Shown one piece after another: positions 63,041 to 64,000 of a stretch of DNA of 64,000 nucleotides; the stretch's first letter is position 1; each line of letters opens with the position of its first letter. The DNA is taken from positions 38,819 to 102,818 of the forward strand of contig JANRJV010000061.1 of assembly GCA_033763795.1 (NCBI GenBank), given 5' to 3'. Origin of the DNA: JAEUIV01 sp033763795 (GTDB lineage Bacteria; Planctomycetota; Phycisphaerae; Phycisphaerales; UBA1924). A model generated the notes under the pieces. That model saw only the letters and a list, made by a program, of their open reading frames with translations. It did not search any database and was not told the DNA's origin. Both the position numbers and the translations under genes were made by a program.

Positions 63041-64000
63041 TCAGCCCAGATCGTTCTTCAGAACCACGCGGTACCGCGCCTTGCCCGATTCCAGATGCTC
63101 GAACGCGCGGTTGATGTCCGACATCGGGAACTCTTCCACCCATGTACGGATGTCGTGCCGCGCAACAAAGTCCAGCATGGTCCGCGTTGTCGCGGGCGAG
63201 CCGAGCGGCGAGCCAGAGAGCGACAGCTGACCCATGATCATCTGGAAAGCGACCGACGGGATCGGCTCGGGAACTGCGCCCACGACATGCAGCCGACCTT
63301 TCGGAGCCAGCGCCGCATAGAGCAGCGGCCAGTTCAGCGACGCGTTCGCGGTCACGAGGATGAAGTTCAGGCTTCCCGCCAGCGCCTTCAGGGCCTTGTC
63401 GTCCCGGATCGACACCGCGCGATGCGCCCCCAGCGACGCCGCCTCGGCCTTCTTGGCGTCGCTGCTGGTGAGCGCGACGACCTCGCACCCCCACTTGTTC
63501 AGGAACTGCAGCGCCAGGTGTCCCAGGCCGCCGATGCCCACGACGCCGACCCGATCGGTGGGCCGGACGCCGAACTGCACGATCGGATTGAAGACCGTGA
63601 TGCCACCGCAGAACAGCGGCCCGGCGAGCCGCGCATCAAGAGCGTCCGGGAGCGGGGTCGCCCAGATCCACTTCGTGCGCACGCGGGTGGCAAAGCCGCC
63701 GTGACGCCCGACGATCGTCTGTTCGTTCTGGCCGCAGAGGTTGTGATCGCCTCCCAGACACTGACGACACGTGAGGCACGCGCCCGTGTACCACCCGAGT
63801 CCAACGCGGTCGCCGACCTTCAGACCCGGCACCTGCGGGCCCGCGGCCGCGACGCGACCGACGACCTCATGCCCCCCGACGAACGGGTAGCGGGTCATGT
63901 GCCAGTCGTTGTTGCGCATCGAGAGATCGGAGTGACACACGCCGCAGTACTCGACGGCGATCTCGACCTGCTCCGGACCGAGCGGGCCCGGGTCGAACGT
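63041..64000 (-). CDS. Zinc-dependent NAD(P)-alcohol dehydrogenase (5' end outside window)
   Basis: A medium-chain alcohol dehydrogenase of the YahK/cinnamyl-alcohol type, 319 residues visible and still open at the right edge (in frame to base 64000). The catalytic zinc site has Cys in CGVCHSDLS and the GGHEVVGRV segment; the structural zinc loop is CLTCRQCLGGDHNLC, with four Cys. The Rossmann fold has VGVVGIGGLGHLALQFL. It reduces aldehydes or oxidises alcohols; the substrate is not set by sequence. The missing part should be only about 25-30 residues. It is convergent with prmC across a 34-base gap. Confidence 0.93.
   Translation of the reverse strand, partial: TFDPGPLGPEQVEIAVEYCGVCHSDLSMRNNDWHMTRYPFVGGHEVVGRVAAAGPQVPGLKVGDRVGLGWYTGACLTCRQCLGGDHNLCGQNEQTIVGRHGGFATRVRTKWIWATPLPDALDARLAGPLFCGGITVFNPIVQFGVRPTDRVGVVGIGGLGHLALQFLNKWGCEVVALTSSDAKKAEAASLGAHRAVSIRDDKALKALAGSLNFILVTANASLNWPLLYAALAPKGRLHVVGAVPEPIPSVAFQMIMGQLSLSGSPLGSPATTRTMLDFVARHDIRTWVEEFPMSDINRAFEHLESGKARYRVVLKNDLG

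Overview
The window is high-GC bacterial DNA and reads as a chromosomal segment of a planctomycete, most likely class Phycisphaerae. The evidence is a set of secreted proteins ending in a two-repeat, EF-hand-like dockerin module (the 'GC-type dockerin' style common in that class), a pseudopilin-type secreted protein with an H-x10-DG tail, a PEP-CTERM-like protein, frequent GTG starts, and dense 4-base ATGA/GTGA overlaps inside operons. This is inference from protein style; no rRNA is present.

Layout. 1-3.3 kb: a PQQ-type sugar dehydrogenase cut by the left edge, and a secreted dockerin protein with a clear intrinsic terminator. 3.3-6.6 kb: a polyferredoxin-TPR fusion and a divergent MauE/thioredoxin-like membrane protein. 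6.7-15.5 kb: two transporters, a PilZ protein with degenerate phosphorelay domains, rlmN, then a cell-envelope group (uppS, unknown, cdsA, C4 zinc-ribbon coiled coil). 15.5-28.3 kb: a polysaccharide-use locus with a GH16 glucanase, a carbohydrate-binding-like dockerin protein, a clan GH-A hydrolase, a pseudopilin, a PEP-CTERM-like protein, a LacI regulator, a sugar ABC importer and a GH1 beta-glucosidase. Three near-identical 13-bp operator-like sites lie in this locus, one just ahead of the LacI gene. 28.4 kb: tRNA-Leu.

28.5-41.5 kb: a phosphate block on the minus strand. From its 5' end: phoB-phoR, then pstS-pstC-pstA-pstB, then phoU, then a LuxR-type response regulator followed by a tightly overlapping set (TMPK-like P-loop protein, CHAD protein, Ppx/GppA phosphatase, second TMPK-like P-loop protein). 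The last set looks like a polyphosphate module and is my best candidate for an under-described system. PstA carries an unusual insertion of about 200 residues.

41.7-46 kb: an unknown protein, a secreted M14 carboxypeptidase, a stand-alone copy of the C-terminal (TSCPD) domain of class II ribonucleotide reductase, and a LOG-family protein. 46.2-54.6 kb: a de novo pyrimidine operon pyrB-pyrC-pyrF-pyrE-carA-carB (pyrD absent). 54.6-59 kb: a cytochrome-oxidase assembly operon (ctaB, ABC exporter, SCO, small Cys protein, DUF2243). 59-64 kb: tRNA-Arg, lipB, a GT4 glycosyltransferase, an unknown, prmC, and an alcohol dehydrogenase cut by the right edge.

No rRNA, CRISPR array, insertion sequence, integrase or phage gene was seen.
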